Source: JBBQUN01 sp963698395
Lineage (GTDB): Bacteria > Actinomycetota > Acidimicrobiia > Acidimicrobiales > SZUA-35
Length of the DNA stretch: 64,000 nucleotides
Assembly: GCA_963698395.1 (NCBI GenBank)
Contig: CAVOQQ010000003.1
Location: 248,001 to 312,000, forward strand
Reading direction: 5' to 3'
Shown piece after piece: positions 19,528 through 29,180 of the stretch (the stretch's first letter is position 1; every line of letters starts with the position of its first letter). The position numbers and the translations under genes are program-made. The notes under the pieces are model-generated. The model searched no databases and was not told the DNA's origin. It saw nothing but the letters and a program-made list of their open reading frames with translations.

Positions 19528-20664
19528 ATGAGCGTCATCGAAGGTCAGCACGACGGTCGCTTCGGCGAACTGAGCGACTTCTTGTCACAGCAGATCGACA
19601 GCGAGCACGATCTCGGGTTGTCGATTGCGCTCACCATCGACGGCGAATCGGTCATCGATCTCTGGGGCGGCTGGGCCGATCCGGAACGCACCGTTGCGTG
19701 GGGCGAGAACACCATCACCAACGTCTGGTCGACCACCAAGACCATGACCAACTTGTCGGCCCTCGTTGCCGCCGATCGGGGGCTCCTCGACCTCGACGCC
19801 CCGGTCGCGACCTACTGGCCCGAGTTCGCCGCCAACGGCAAGGAGGGCGTGCTGGTTCGCCATGTGCTCAGTCACACATCCGGCGTGTCCGCCTGGGATC
19901 AGCCGATCACGATCGATGACGTCATCGACGTCCCTGCGGCCACCGCACGACTGGCCGAGCAGGCCCCTTGGTGGGAGCCAGGCACCGCCTCGGGCTACCA
20001 CGCCCTCAACCAAGGCCACCTCGTCGGCGAACTGATTCGCCGAACCGACGGCCGCTCGCTCGGCACCTTCTTCGCCGAGGAGATCGCCGGACCACTCGAC
20101 GCCGACTTCCACATCGGCCTGCCGGCAGCTCATCACCACCGGGTGTCCAACGTCGTGCCCCCTCCGCCCGCGGCGGTCGACCTCGGCGCCCTGCCGCCCG
20201 ATCATCCAGCCGTGCGTACCTTCACCGGACCGGTGGCCTCAGCCGAGGCATCGTGGCGGTCCGACTGGCGGCAGGCCGAGATCGGCGCCGCCAACGGCCA
20301 TGGCAACGCCCGATCGGTCGCCCGGGTGCAGTCGGTCGTTGCCAACGGTGGGGAACTCGACGGCGTTCGTCTCCTGTCCCCCGCCACCATCGATCGCATC
20401 TTCGAGGAACAGTCGAGCGGTATGGATCAGGTGTTGTTCAGCAACGTCACCTTCGGCATCGGCTACGCGCTCGAGGCCGACAACTTCCCCGAGATGCCAC
20501 CGGCTCGCCGCTGCTTCTGGGGTGGTTGGGGCGGATCGGTCGTCATCAACGATCTCGATCGTCGCATGACCATCGCCTACATGATGAACAAGATGCAGGG
20601 CGACATCCTCGGCAACGCCACGGCCAAGGGAGTCGTCGAGCGAATCTACGAGATCGTCGGCTGA
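19528..20664 (+). CDS. Serine hydrolase, beta-lactamase/esterase (class C-like) family
   Basis: A 378-residue protein of the penicillin-binding-protein fold. The nucleophile motif is STTK at ~72-75, in the context NVWSTTKTMTNL. The second motif region is SGYHALN and the C-terminal FWGGWGGS replaces the KTG-type triad. This pattern is typical of EstB-like carboxylesterases rather than true beta-lactamases. There is no signal peptide, so it is probably cytoplasmic. The ATG follows the good ribosome site AGGGGGA; the upstream open frame is not coding-like. It diverges from the GatB/YqeY-polX unit. Confidence 0.88.
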   Translation: MSVIEGQHDGRFGELSDFLSQQIDSEHDLGLSIALTIDGESVIDLWGGWADPERTVAWGENTITNVWSTTKTMTNLSALVAADRGLLDLDAPVATYWPEFAANGKEGVLVRHVLSHTSGVSAWDQPITIDDVIDVPAATARLAEQAPWWEPGTASGYHALNQGHLVGELIRRTDGRSLGTFFAEEIAGPLDADFHIGLPAAHHHRVSNVVPPPPAAVDLGALPPDHPAVRTFTGPVASAEASWRSDWRQAEIGAANGHGNARSVARVQSVVANGGELDGVRLLSPATIDRIFEEQSSGMDQVLFSNVTFGIGYALEADNFPEMPPARRCFWGGWGGSVVINDLDRRMTIAYMMNKMQGDILGNATAKGVVERIYEIVG

Positions 20665-20709
20665 GGGCTCGACCTCTCTGCGACTTTCTCTGAGACTACG
20701 ATCGTCGCC

Positions 20710-22005
20710 ATGCGACGTGAACAGGTGCTCTTTCCGGTCCTGCGCCACATCGCCAAGCGTCCGGCGATGGCGAGGGCGCTGACGCCGCTGCTGGCTCCCT
20801 ACAACCCGTTCGATCCCGAGCGCCGAGCCAATCCGTACCCCGGCTACCAACGGCTGCGCAACGAGGGTCCAGTCATGTACCACCAACGACTGCGGGGGTA
20901 CATCGTCACCGGCTACGACGAGTGTGAAGCCGTCCTGCGTTCGCCGAACGCGTCGGTCGATCGCAGCGACCAGCTGCTTGCGATCCGTCCCTACAACCAG
21001 CTCGACGACGACGTCCTGGCCTTCTTCTCCACCTGGCTGATCTCGATCGATCCGCCCGACCACACCCGCCTTCGCAGACTGATCAGCCGTGCGTTCACCC
21101 CGCGATCGATCGAGCTGCTCGAGCCGAGCGTCGAGGCGATCACCGAGGAGCTGCTCGACGATCTCGCCCGGCGTTCCGCCGATCCGGACCTGCCGGCGAG
21201 TGTCGATGTGATGACCACCTTCGCCGACCTGCTGCCCATCCAGGTGATCGGTCAGTTGCTCGGCATCCCGAAAGACGACTGGCCGTGGCTGAAGACCGTC
21301 TCCGACACCGTGGTCACATTCGTCGACCCGCTCAATGCGTTCGATCCCGGTGAGATGAACCGGCTCGTCCACGACCTGTCCGACTATTTCATGGCACTGG
21401 CAGACCGACGACGCGAGGAACCGGCCGACGATCTCCTCAGCCGGCTGCTCGAGATCGAAGACGACGGCGATCGCCTCAGCAGAAGCGAGCTGATCTCGAT
21501 GGTCAGCCTCGTGATGGGCGCCGGCCACGAGACCACGTCGAGCCTCATCGGCAATGCACTCGTTGCGATCGATGCACACCCCGACGCTCGCAGCATCATC
21601 CTCCAGCGGCCCGAGTGCGATGCCAACGCCGTCGAGGAGCTCCTCCGCTTCGACAGCCCGGTCCAGGTCACACAGCGGATCTCACTCGGCCCCATCGAGG
21701 TCGGTGACATCACGATCCCGGCGGGCAGCGACATCACGGTGCTACTCGGGGCCGCAAACCGAGATCCTCGTCGATTCGACCGGGCGGGCGACCTCCTCCT
21801 CGACCGGCCCGACCCGCGGCCGCTGTCGTTCGGCCACGGTGTGCATCACTGTGTCGGTGCCGCCCTTGCCCGCATGGAGGGGCGCATCGCCATCACTCGT
21901 TTCGTTCGGCGCTTTCCCGGCTTCTCGGTCGACCGCGACGAGCTGATCTGGAAATCGACGCTGACCTTACGAGGGCCGAGCCACCTACCGGTCTATCTCG
22001 ACTGA
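20710..22005 (+). CDS. Cytochrome P450
   Basis: A 431-residue soluble haem monooxygenase. The oxygen-activating I-helix reads GAGHETTSS at ~271-279. The haem-binding loop FGHGVHHCVGAALAR has the thiolate Cys at 381. FDPERRANPYPGYQRLR near the N-terminus is typical of bacterial CYP107-like enzymes. It needs external ferredoxin partners, and none is encoded nearby. It overlaps the rhomboid gene by one base (TGATG). The substrate cannot be inferred. Confidence 0.95.
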   Translation: MRREQVLFPVLRHIAKRPAMARALTPLLAPYNPFDPERRANPYPGYQRLRNEGPVMYHQRLRGYIVTGYDECEAVLRSPNASVDRSDQLLAIRPYNQLDDDVLAFFSTWLISIDPPDHTRLRRLISRAFTPRSIELLEPSVEAITEELLDDLARRSADPDLPASVDVMTTFADLLPIQVIGQLLGIPKDDWPWLKTVSDTVVTFVDPLNAFDPGEMNRLVHDLSDYFMALADRRREEPADDLLSRLLEIEDDGDRLSRSELISMVSLVMGAGHETTSSLIGNALVAIDAHPDARSIILQRPECDANAVEELLRFDSPVQVTQRISLGPIEVGDITIPAGSDITVLLGAANRDPRRFDRAGDLLLDRPDPRPLSFGHGVHHCVGAALARMEGRIAITRFVRRFPGFSVDRDELIWKSTLTLRGPSHLPVYLD

Positions 22006-22643
22006 TGTACGACGACTTCGAAGACAACGAGAGCTCGCCACGGGCTGCACTCATCCGACAGGTCGGGTTCGTCGTCGGCATCGTCGCCGTGATGTGGGTG
22101 ATCGAGTTCGTCGACACCTTTGCGCTGAGCGACCGGCTGCAGCGCAACGGCATCGTGCCCCGCGCCACCGGCGGGCTCGACGGGATCCTCTGGGCGCCGT
22201 TCCTGCACAGCGACTGGCGCCACATCTTCTCCAACAGCGCACCCTTCCTCTTCCTCAGCGCCCTCGTTGCCATTCGGGGGTTCGGCTACTGGCTCCGGGT
22301 CACCATTGCGGCGTACCTGTTGGGCGGGCTGCTCACCTGGGCGTTTGCCGGTGCCGGCAATCACATCGGCGCCAGCGGTGTGGTGTTCGGCTATCTCGGG
22401 GCTCTGCTGGGCGCCGCCATCTTCGAGCGAAGCGTGCGTGCCGCCGCTCCCGCCGCGGTCGCGCTGTTCCTTTACTACGCCATGCTGGTCGGCCTCGTTC
22501 CTCAGCAGGGCATCTCGTGGGAGGGCCACCTGGCCGGATTCGTCAGCGGCGTGGTCATCGCTCGTTCGATGGCCGAGCCACGCCCCCGACGAGCGATCGA
22601 AGAAGAACCGCCCATCACCGGCGACGAATACTGGTTGGAGTGA
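22005..22643 (+). CDS. Rhomboid family intramembrane serine protease
   Basis: A 212-residue membrane protein with about six helices. The catalytic serine is in GASG (Ser124) and the partner histidine is in EGHLAGFVSG (His175). The first conserved loop reads FLHSDWRHIFSN. Together they form the rhomboid dyad, which cuts transmembrane segments of other proteins inside the membrane. It is translationally coupled to the P450 before it, and the SDR gene follows two bases after its stop. Confidence 0.94.
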   Translation: MYDDFEDNESSPRAALIRQVGFVVGIVAVMWVIEFVDTFALSDRLQRNGIVPRATGGLDGILWAPFLHSDWRHIFSNSAPFLFLSALVAIRGFGYWLRVTIAAYLLGGLLTWAFAGAGNHIGASGVVFGYLGALLGAAIFERSVRAAAPAAVALFLYYAMLVGLVPQQGISWEGHLAGFVSGVVIARSMAEPRPRRAIEEEPPITGDEYWLE

Positions 22644-22644
22644 C

Positions 22645-23406
22645 ATGGACCTCGGACTGCATCAGCGCACCGCGCTCGTCACCGGCAGCCACCGCGGCAC
22701 CGGGGCGGCAACAGCTCGCTACCTGGCCGCCGAGGGTGCGTCGGTCATCGTGCACGGGCTCGAAGCGGGTCAGCCCGACGACGTCGTCGCCGCGATCACC
22801 GCAGCCGGCGGCTCGGCCATCGGCGTGGTTGCCGACGTGCTCGACGACGCTGCGGTCACTCGTATGGCCGACGAGATCGGCAGCGACATCGACATCGTCG
22901 TCTGCAACTACGGGGTCGCAGCCGGTGGGCGCTGGGGTACCGCCACCGACGACGACTGGTTGGAGGCCTACCAGCGAAACGTCATGTCGGCCGTGCGAGT
23001 CGTGCGGGCCTTCCGGCCGGTCCTGGTCGATCGGGGCTGGGGACGAATCGTGCTGCTCGGCACGGTGGGTTCGCTTCGCCCGGCCAAGGTGCGGCCGCAG
23101 TACTACTCGGCGAAATCGGCGCTTCCCGGTCTCGTTGTGAGCCTGGCCCAAGATCTCGCCGACACCGGGGTCACGGCGAACCTCGTGAGCCCCGGGTTGA
23201 TCGCCACGCCCGAGGTGCTCGAACGGCTCGGGGGTCGATCGGTGGCCGAGGCGTTCGGCTCGGACCTCGCACCGCTCACCAAGGAGATGACCACGCCCGA
23301 CGAGGTGGCGGCGTTGGTGGCCTTCCTCTGCGGGGACCAGGCCGGATCGATCACGGGCTCCAATTTCCGGATCGACGGCGGCGCTGCCCGGGCGGTCACT
23401 CCCTGA
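22645..23406 (+). CDS. SDR family NAD(P)-dependent oxidoreductase
   Basis: A 253-residue short-chain dehydrogenase. The cofactor motif is TGSHRGTG at ~14-21. The NNAG-like segment is CNYGVAAGG, the catalytic serine lies in GTVGSLRP, and the YxxxK pair is Tyr153/Lys157. The C-terminal NFRIDGGAARAVTP is usual for the family. TGxxxGxG and the YxxxK pair indicate an active enzyme; the substrate is unknown. The start is just after the rhomboid stop, making a P450-rhomboid-SDR run. Confidence 0.93.
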   Translation: MDLGLHQRTALVTGSHRGTGAATARYLAAEGASVIVHGLEAGQPDDVVAAITAAGGSAIGVVADVLDDAAVTRMADEIGSDIDIVVCNYGVAAGGRWGTATDDDWLEAYQRNVMSAVRVVRAFRPVLVDRGWGRIVLLGTVGSLRPAKVRPQYYSAKSALPGLVVSLAQDLADTGVTANLVSPGLIATPEVLERLGGRSVAEAFGSDLAPLTKEMTTPDEVAALVAFLCGDQAGSITGSNFRIDGGAARAVTP

Positions 23407-23438
23407 TTGCTGTCACTGGCGTTCCCTAGGGTGGGTTC

Positions 23439-25568
23439 ATGACTACCGCCGTGGAACCACCTCGCCCGACCCGAGCAGAGGTCGAAGCCGAGTTGGCCGA
23501 CCATGTTCGAGCACTCGCCGGGCCAGGTGCCGTGCCGCGCCCGGAACAGATCGAGGCGGTGGCGGCGGTGGTCGCCGGTCGTCAGCGCACCCTGCTCGTG
23601 GCTCGTACCGGGTTCGGCAAGTCGGCGGTGTACTTCTCGGCCACCCGAATGCTGCGCGACCGGGGTTGGGGGCCAACCGTCGTCGTGTCACCACTGCTGG
23701 CGCTCATGCGTGATCAAGTGGCCTCGGCTCGCAAGCTCGGTCTGGCGGCCGAGACGATCAACTCCTCCAATCTCGACGCCTGGAGCACCATCGAAGACCG
23801 CATCCATCGCAACGAGGTCGACCTCCTGCTCATCGCCCCGGAGCGTCTCGCCAACGCCGGCTTTCGCGATCGGGTGTTCGCCACCATGCGGTCCCAACCG
23901 TTCGCCCTCGTCTGCGACGAAGCGCACTGCATCTCCGACTGGGGACACGACTTCCGACCCGACTACCGGCGCCTGCGTCGCCTGCTCGCCGAACTTCCGG
24001 CCTGGACACCGGTCCTGGCCACCACGGCAACGGCAAACCAGCGAGTCACCGACGACGTCGCGTCACAACTGGGCGACGACACGCTCGTGCTTCGCACCTC
24101 ACTCGACCGTGAGTCCCTGCGCCTCAGCGTCGTCGAACTCGACAACGACGCCCAACGGCTGGCCTGGCTGGCCGAGACCATCGAGCAACTCCCCGGTTCG
24201 GGCATCATCTACTGCCTCACGCAGGCACAAGCCGACGACACTGCTGCCTGGCTCCGAGGGCAGGGCCACGATGTCGAGTCCTACACCGGCGGGATCGATG
24301 CCGACACCCGCCAGCGTCTCGAAGAGGGGCTTCGCAACAACGAGCTCAAGGCGCTCGCGGCCACGTCGGCTCTCGGCATGGGGTTCGACAAGGGCGACAT
24401 GGCGTTCTGCATCCATCTCGGGCTGCCGCCGTCCCCGGTTGCCTACTATCAACAAATCGGGCGTGCCGGTCGAAACATCGATCGGGCCGAGGTCATCGCC
24501 CTCCCCCGGCCCGTCGAAGATGCTGCGGTCTGGCGATGGTTCGAATCGGTCTCGCTGCCGTCGGAATCCATCTGCCGCACGGCGCTCGACCAACTCGATC
24601 GCTCACGACCGACATCGGTTGCGTCGCTCGAGACCTCGGTCAACCTCGGTCGCAATCGCCTCAGCACCCTCATGAACATTCTCGAGGTCGACGGTGCCGT
24701 CAACCGGGTCAAGGGCGGTTTCGTTCGATCCGGCAACGACTGGCAGTACGACCACGAGCTCGCCACCACGTTGACCGAGCTCCGCCGGGCCGAGTCCGAT
24801 CAAATGCTCACCTGGGCGAAGCTCGATCGCTGTCGGCTCCGTTACCTTCGCGAATCCCTCGATGACCACGAGGCCACCGAGTGCGGGCGGTGCGACATCT
24901 GCACCGGCGACACCTGGTTCCACGAGCCAGATCCCGATCTCACCAGCCGAGCCAACGCCTTTCTCCGCGGCGGCGAGCTGGTCATCGAGGCGCGTAAGCA
25001 GTGGCCGAGTGGCATCGAGCCCCCGAAGGGCCGCATCGGCGCCGAGCGCCAAGCCCAACCGGGGCGGGCCCTCGCCAGAATCGGCGACGGCGGATGGAGC
25101 ACCCCGTTGGCCACCCTCATCGCTGCTGCCGACCGAGCCGACCCCATCACCGTTCCCGACGATCTGATCCGCTCGCTGGCGGTCGTGTTGAAGGAATGGT
25201 CGTGGGACGAGCGACCGACCTGGATCTGTCCCATGCCGTCACGGCGTCGCCACGAATTGATCGACGGTGTGGCCACCGGCCTGGGATCGCTCGGCAAGCT
25301 GCCGGTCCATCTTGCGCTGGTCGAGGCGGCGATCCCCGATGCCACGTTCCAGACCGAACAGGCCAATTCCGCCCATCAGGTCGGCAATGTTCGGGGCCGC
25401 ATCGTGGTCGATCCAACTCGCCTTCCCACGGATCCGGCAGTGCTGGCCGGACCGGTCCTTTTGATCGACGACGAAGCCGATTCTCGATGGACGATCACCG
25501 TCGCTGCATGGGAGCTCACCGGCGTCGGCACCGGGCCCGTGCTCCCCCTGGTCCTGCGCACCCGCTGA
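23439..25568 (+). CDS. RecQ-family ATP-dependent DNA helicase with C-terminal PRTase-like domain
   Basis: A 709-residue superfamily 2 helicase. Walker A is TGFGKS at ~57-62 and Walker B is DEAHC at ~160. Motif V/VI contains ALGMGFDKGDMAF and QQIGRAGRN. A short zinc motif ECGRCDIC is at ~481-488. After ~490 there is no RQC/HRDC tail like that of E. coli RecQ. Residues ~600-709 instead resemble a ComF-type phosphoribosyltransferase-like domain, with the loop VLLIDDEADSRWTITVAAWE. It probably unwinds DNA during repair; the role of the tail is unknown. The ATG start lies 32 bases after the SDR stop. Confidence 0.92.
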   Translation: MTTAVEPPRPTRAEVEAELADHVRALAGPGAVPRPEQIEAVAAVVAGRQRTLLVARTGFGKSAVYFSATRMLRDRGWGPTVVVSPLLALMRDQVASARKLGLAAETINSSNLDAWSTIEDRIHRNEVDLLLIAPERLANAGFRDRVFATMRSQPFALVCDEAHCISDWGHDFRPDYRRLRRLLAELPAWTPVLATTATANQRVTDDVASQLGDDTLVLRTSLDRESLRLSVVELDNDAQRLAWLAETIEQLPGSGIIYCLTQAQADDTAAWLRGQGHDVESYTGGIDADTRQRLEEGLRNNELKALAATSALGMGFDKGDMAFCIHLGLPPSPVAYYQQIGRAGRNIDRAEVIALPRPVEDAAVWRWFESVSLPSESICRTALDQLDRSRPTSVASLETSVNLGRNRLSTLMNILEVDGAVNRVKGGFVRSGNDWQYDHELATTLTELRRAESDQMLTWAKLDRCRLRYLRESLDDHEATECGRCDICTGDTWFHEPDPDLTSRANAFLRGGELVIEARKQWPSGIEPPKGRIGAERQAQPGRALARIGDGGWSTPLATLIAAADRADPITVPDDLIRSLAVVLKEWSWDERPTWICPMPSRRRHELIDGVATGLGSLGKLPVHLALVEAAIPDATFQTEQANSAHQVGNVRGRIVVDPTRLPTDPAVLAGPVLLIDDEADSRWTITVAAWELTGVGTGPVLPLVLRTR

Positions 25569-25610
25569 GCGCCGGTGGCCGACCAACCTGATCCCTGCCA
25601 AGATCGCCCG

Positions 25611-26861
25611 ATGGACCGTTCGCCACTCGCTGCCGACATCATCGACATCAACCTGTGGAGTCCGGCGACCTTTGCCGATGGTCCGCCCTACGAAGCCTTT
25701 GCCGCCCTACGCAAGCAGGCTCCGGTCTCCTGGCATCGTGAGCCACCAAAGCGTGAGGGTGGCCGAGAAGGGCCGGGATTCTGGTGTGTGACGCGCCACG
25801 CAGACATCCACACCGTCTCGGTCGACCCCGACACCTTCTCGTCATGGCTCGGCGGCTTCACCGGTGCCGACATCCGCGGCGACATCCTCGAAGAGACTCG
25901 CCTGAACCTGATGGCCATGGATCCGCCCGAGCACACGGCGCTCCGCAAGGCGATCCGAGAGCCTTTCGGGCCGAAGGGTGTTGCTCGACTCGCAGCATCG
26001 ATCGAGCAGATCGCGGTCGACGTGGTCGACGCCATCGCGCCGAAGGGAACCGCCGAGTTCGTCGACGAGGTGGCGTCAGAGGTCCCGCTTCGCATCCTCG
26101 CCAATCTCCTGGGCGTGGCCGAAGCCGACCGTCGCACCTTCTATGCCTGGTCGAATGCCATCATCGGAAATCACGATCCCGACTACGGCGGCACGGTTGC
26201 CGACTTCCTCGCCGCCAAGGACGCCCTCTTCGACTACGGCCACGCGGTCATCGCCGAGAAGAGGGTCAATCCGGGCGATGACTTCATCTCTCGAGTCGTC
26301 AACGCCGAGGTCGATGGCGAGCCCATGGCCGACGACCACGTGGCGATGATGTGGTACCTGTTCCTGGTCGCCGCGAACGAGACCACTCGATCGACGCTCA
26401 CGGGCGCCATTCGGGCCTTGACCGATTGGCCCGATCAGCGCGAGTTGTTGCTGTCCGATCTCGACACCCATCTCCCCGGTTTCGTCGAGGAGACGCTGCG
26501 GATGAACAACGCCGTGCTCCACTTCCGGCGGACCGCCACCCGCGATGTCGAGCTCGGCGGGGCATCGATCAAGGCGGGTGACAAGGTGCTGCTCTGGTAC
26601 CCGTCCGGCAACCGTGACGAAGCAGTGTTCGACGAACCCGAACGCTTCGACCTCACCCGATCACCCAACCTGCACCTGGCCTTCGGCGTCGGACCGCACT
26701 TCTGCCTCGGCGCCCGCCTTGGTCGACTCTCGGTGGCGACCACGCTGCGCGAACTGCTCACTCGCCTTCCCGACATCGCGGTGGCGGGCGAGGCCAAGGG
26801 TGCGCACTCGACCTTCCTCAACTGGGTGAAGGTGCTGCCCGTCCGTTTCACACCGTGCTGA
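25611..26861 (+). CDS. Cytochrome P450 (CYP125/CYP142-like group)
   Basis: A ~416-residue haem monooxygenase. The I-helix AANETTRS is at ~254-261 and the haem loop FGVGPHFCLGARLG has its thiolate Cys at ~365. The N-terminal DINLWSPATFADGPPYEAF and MDPPEHTALRK are close in style to actinobacterial steroid/fatty-acid hydroxylases of the CYP125/142 type. A GTG at 25575 would add 12 residues. The gene ends inside a tandem repeat shared with the end of the convergent gene. No electron-transfer partner is nearby. Confidence 0.93.
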   Translation: MDRSPLAADIIDINLWSPATFADGPPYEAFAALRKQAPVSWHREPPKREGGREGPGFWCVTRHADIHTVSVDPDTFSSWLGGFTGADIRGDILEETRLNLMAMDPPEHTALRKAIREPFGPKGVARLAASIEQIAVDVVDAIAPKGTAEFVDEVASEVPLRILANLLGVAEADRRTFYAWSNAIIGNHDPDYGGTVADFLAAKDALFDYGHAVIAEKRVNPGDDFISRVVNAEVDGEPMADDHVAMMWYLFLVAANETTRSTLTGAIRALTDWPDQRELLLSDLDTHLPGFVEETLRMNNAVLHFRRTATRDVELGGASIKAGDKVLLWYPSGNRDEAVFDEPERFDLTRSPNLHLAFGVGPHFCLGARLGRLSVATTLRELLTRLPDIAVAGEAKGAHSTFLNWVKVLPVRFTPC

Positions 26862-26937
26862 CTACTCCACCGTGCTGACTATCTCCACCGTGCTGCCTTC
26901 TCCACCGTGCTGACTTCCAGAGCTAGACCGTGCTGAG
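26851..26937. repeat. Degenerate 15-18-bp direct tandem repeat, five copies
   Basis: Copies sharing CACCGTGCTGAC begin at 26851, 26868, 26886 and 26903, followed by a partial copy at 26927. The first copy contains the P450 stop codon. The last lies inside the final codons of the minus-strand nucleotidyltransferase gene. The stretch between the two convergent stop codons is made almost entirely of this repeat. Confidence 0.93.
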
Positions 26938-27699
26938 TCGCAGCGTCGCTGCGGCAACATCAGCCAGCAGCTGGGCGTCGAGGGTCGCGTCACGTGGCAC
27001 CTCACCGCGCCGGACGGCGAGGGCGGACTCGAACGCCGGGCGTTCGGCCTCGGTTGCCGCTCGCAGCATTCGCTCACCCGCCTCGGTCTTCGAGATGATC
27101 TCGCCGGTCTCGATGGTGTGGACCAGTCGAGCAGGACCGAGGCCCACCCACTCGAGCATCGACGCGACCGCTGGTCGACGCTCCTCGAGGATTCGCTCGG
27201 CCATCGGCCGCCAGTACTCGGTCAGGTTGGTGCGGCAGAAGGCAGCGATGTCTTCGTCTTGGGGGTCGCGCATCCACACCCCCGTCGGGGTGCCTCGCAC
27301 CGCAATGGCGTGGCGGACCAGGTTGCGCCACGTGACCGGGTTCACCTCGAAATCGGTGCCGTACTCGGTGGTGCCGTCGTTGTGCGAAACCGATGGCACC
27401 TGCGGATCGGCATTGGTCGCCAGCGACGACGTGGTCAGATAGCTCGCCTGCATCGGTCCTGCGGCGTTGGCCCGGTCTCGCTGATGGACCGCATCGACGG
27501 TCGCGACATCGGCTCCACCGAGTGGGTGACGAGTCACGACGATCACATCGATGTCGGAGCGGCCGGGCTGGTAATCACCAAGAGCGATCGACCCGACGAC
27601 GTGGAGTCCGGAGATCACGTCGGGAAGCGCCTGATCGAGATCGGCAAGCAGGGTCTCGATCCGTTGGTGGGCGTCGACGGGCAGGTGCTGGGCGTCCAT
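26923..27699 (-). CDS. Nucleotidyltransferase-fold protein, aminoglycoside adenylyltransferase-like (DUF4111)
   Basis: A 258-residue protein. The nucleotidyltransferase motif GSIALGDYQPGRSDIDVIVV at residues 36-55 has the GS and both metal-binding aspartates. The C-terminal half resembles the helical domain (DUF4111) of streptomycin/spectinomycin adenylyltransferases, with WMRDPQDEDI and LTEYWRPMAERI. It may adenylylate an aminoglycoside-like or other small molecule; resistance is not proven. The ATG at 27699 is chosen over an upstream start at 27762. It diverges from the MFS gene. Confidence 0.85.
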   Translation of the reverse strand: MDAQHLPVDAHQRIETLLADLDQALPDVISGLHVVGSIALGDYQPGRSDIDVIVVTRHPLGGADVATVDAVHQRDRANAAGPMQASYLTTSSLATNADPQVPSVSHNDGTTEYGTDFEVNPVTWRNLVRHAIAVRGTPTGVWMRDPQDEDIAAFCRTNLTEYWRPMAERILEERRPAVASMLEWVGLGPARLVHTIETGEIISKTEAGERMLRAATEAERPAFESALAVRRGEVPRDATLDAQLLADVAAATLRLSTV

Positions 27700-27799
27700 G
27701 CCCACCGACCCTAGCGAAGAGCACCATCGGTCCCGAGGCGGGATAGATTGCCTGCGCTCCACTCACGGCTCCGCGCCATGCACAGATTCCTGTGAGCAC

Positions 27800-29092
27800 A
27801 TGTCTGTCACGAACACCGACGCACCCGTGAGCTACGAGGGCGCCGTACCCCACCCCTCACCACGAGCGGCAGCAACGGCGCTCCTCGGCGGTTTCGGGTT
27901 GCTCATGCTGGGCAACGGCATGCAGGGTTCGCTGATCGGCGTTCGATCCGAGATCGAGGGGTTCTCGTCCTCGTGGACCCCGATCATCATGGCCGCCTAC
28001 TTCGCCGGCTTCCTCGGGGGCACCAAGCTGGCAATTCGCACCCTGTCGACGGTCGGCCACATCCGGGTCTTCGCCGCCCTCGCCTCGCTGGCCTCGACTG
28101 CGTCATTGAGTTACGCCGTCGTGCTCAGCCCGCCCGTCTGGGTGGTGTTGCGACTCATCACCGGCATGTGCCTCGCAGGGCTGTACGTCGTGGTCGAATC
28201 CTGGCTCAATGCCATCACGACCAACGTCAATCGCGGCCAACTGCTCGCCGCGTACATGACGGTGTCGACCGCCGGTATCGGGCTCGGGCAACTGCTCTTG
28301 AACGTCGCCGATCCGGCCGGCGTCTCGTTGTTCATCCTGGCGTCGTGCCTGGCCTCGCTCTCGCTGATCCCGATCGCTCTGTCCACCACGACGGCGCCGC
28401 CGGTCGAGGTTCCCAATCCGCTCCCCATTCGCCAGCTCTACGCCCTCATGCCGCCCGGCGTCGTCGCTGCGATGCTCGTTGGCGTGAATCAGGGCACGAT
28501 CATGGGCATGTCGGCCATCTACGCCAGCCGAGAAGGTCTCACCGGCACCTCGTTGTCCGCCTTCCTGTTCGCTCCGCTGATCGGTGCCACCGTCTTGCAG
28601 TTCCCACTCGGCCACTGGTCAGACCGTGTGCATCGCCGGTCGGCGTTGGCCATCATCGCCTCCGCTGCCAGCGTCCTCAGCTTCTCGATGCTGCTCGTCG
28701 AACCCGACAGTGTCGCCGCCCTCGTCATCTTGTTCTTCGCCGGCGGCACCATCTTCCCCCTCTACTCGGTGTCGCTGGCCTTTCTGAACGACAACCTGCC
28801 GAGCGAATACCTGGTCGCCGGATCCGCCGGCTATGTCCTGCTGAGCGGGGTTGGCGCCTTCTTCGGACCGCTGATCACCGGCGGCCTGATGGCCGTGTTC
28901 GGCACCCGCGAGTACTTCGTGATGCTCGGCGGCGTTCCCCTGGTGCTGGCGCTGTACCTCGGGGTGCGCATCACCACCCGAGAAGCCATCCCGGTTGCCG
29001 ATCAGGGTGACTGGGTGCCGGCGGCGCGTGGCGCCGGGATCATCGCCGCCGTCGACAGTCGCCGCAAGATGCGCAAACAGCAGCGCCGCTGA
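27800..29092 (+). CDS. MFS transporter
   Basis: A 430-residue protein with about 12 hydrophobic helices. The segments GMCLAGLYVVVESWLNA and WSDRVHRRSALAII are typical of a branch of major facilitator carriers that includes YcaD-like proteins. The ATG at 27800 places the first helix ~20 residues in; the upstream in-frame extension has no coding character. It is divergent from the adenylyltransferase-like gene, and co-regulation with it is possible but unproven. The substrate is unknown. Confidence 0.86.
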   Translation: MSVTNTDAPVSYEGAVPHPSPRAAATALLGGFGLLMLGNGMQGSLIGVRSEIEGFSSSWTPIIMAAYFAGFLGGTKLAIRTLSTVGHIRVFAALASLASTASLSYAVVLSPPVWVVLRLITGMCLAGLYVVVESWLNAITTNVNRGQLLAAYMTVSTAGIGLGQLLLNVADPAGVSLFILASCLASLSLIPIALSTTTAPPVEVPNPLPIRQLYALMPPGVVAAMLVGVNQGTIMGMSAIYASREGLTGTSLSAFLFAPLIGATVLQFPLGHWSDRVHRRSALAIIASAASVLSFSMLLVEPDSVAALVILFFAGGTIFPLYSVSLAFLNDNLPSEYLVAGSAGYVLLSGVGAFFGPLITGGLMAVFGTREYFVMLGGVPLVLALYLGVRITTREAIPVADQGDWVPAARGAGIIAAVDSRRKMRKQQRR

Positions 29093-29180
29093 ACCAACTC
29101 AACAACGGCGATCTGCGACCGATGGTGCAGGAGACTCGCTCGTCGGCAGAGGGCCGCAAGCGTGAGAGGGAAGTTGACCC

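Noticed and set aside
19528..20664. Calling the serine hydrolase a beta-lactamase resistance gene
   Set aside because: It has the SxxK motif, but lacks a signal peptide and a normal KTG triad, and fits EstB-like esterases better.
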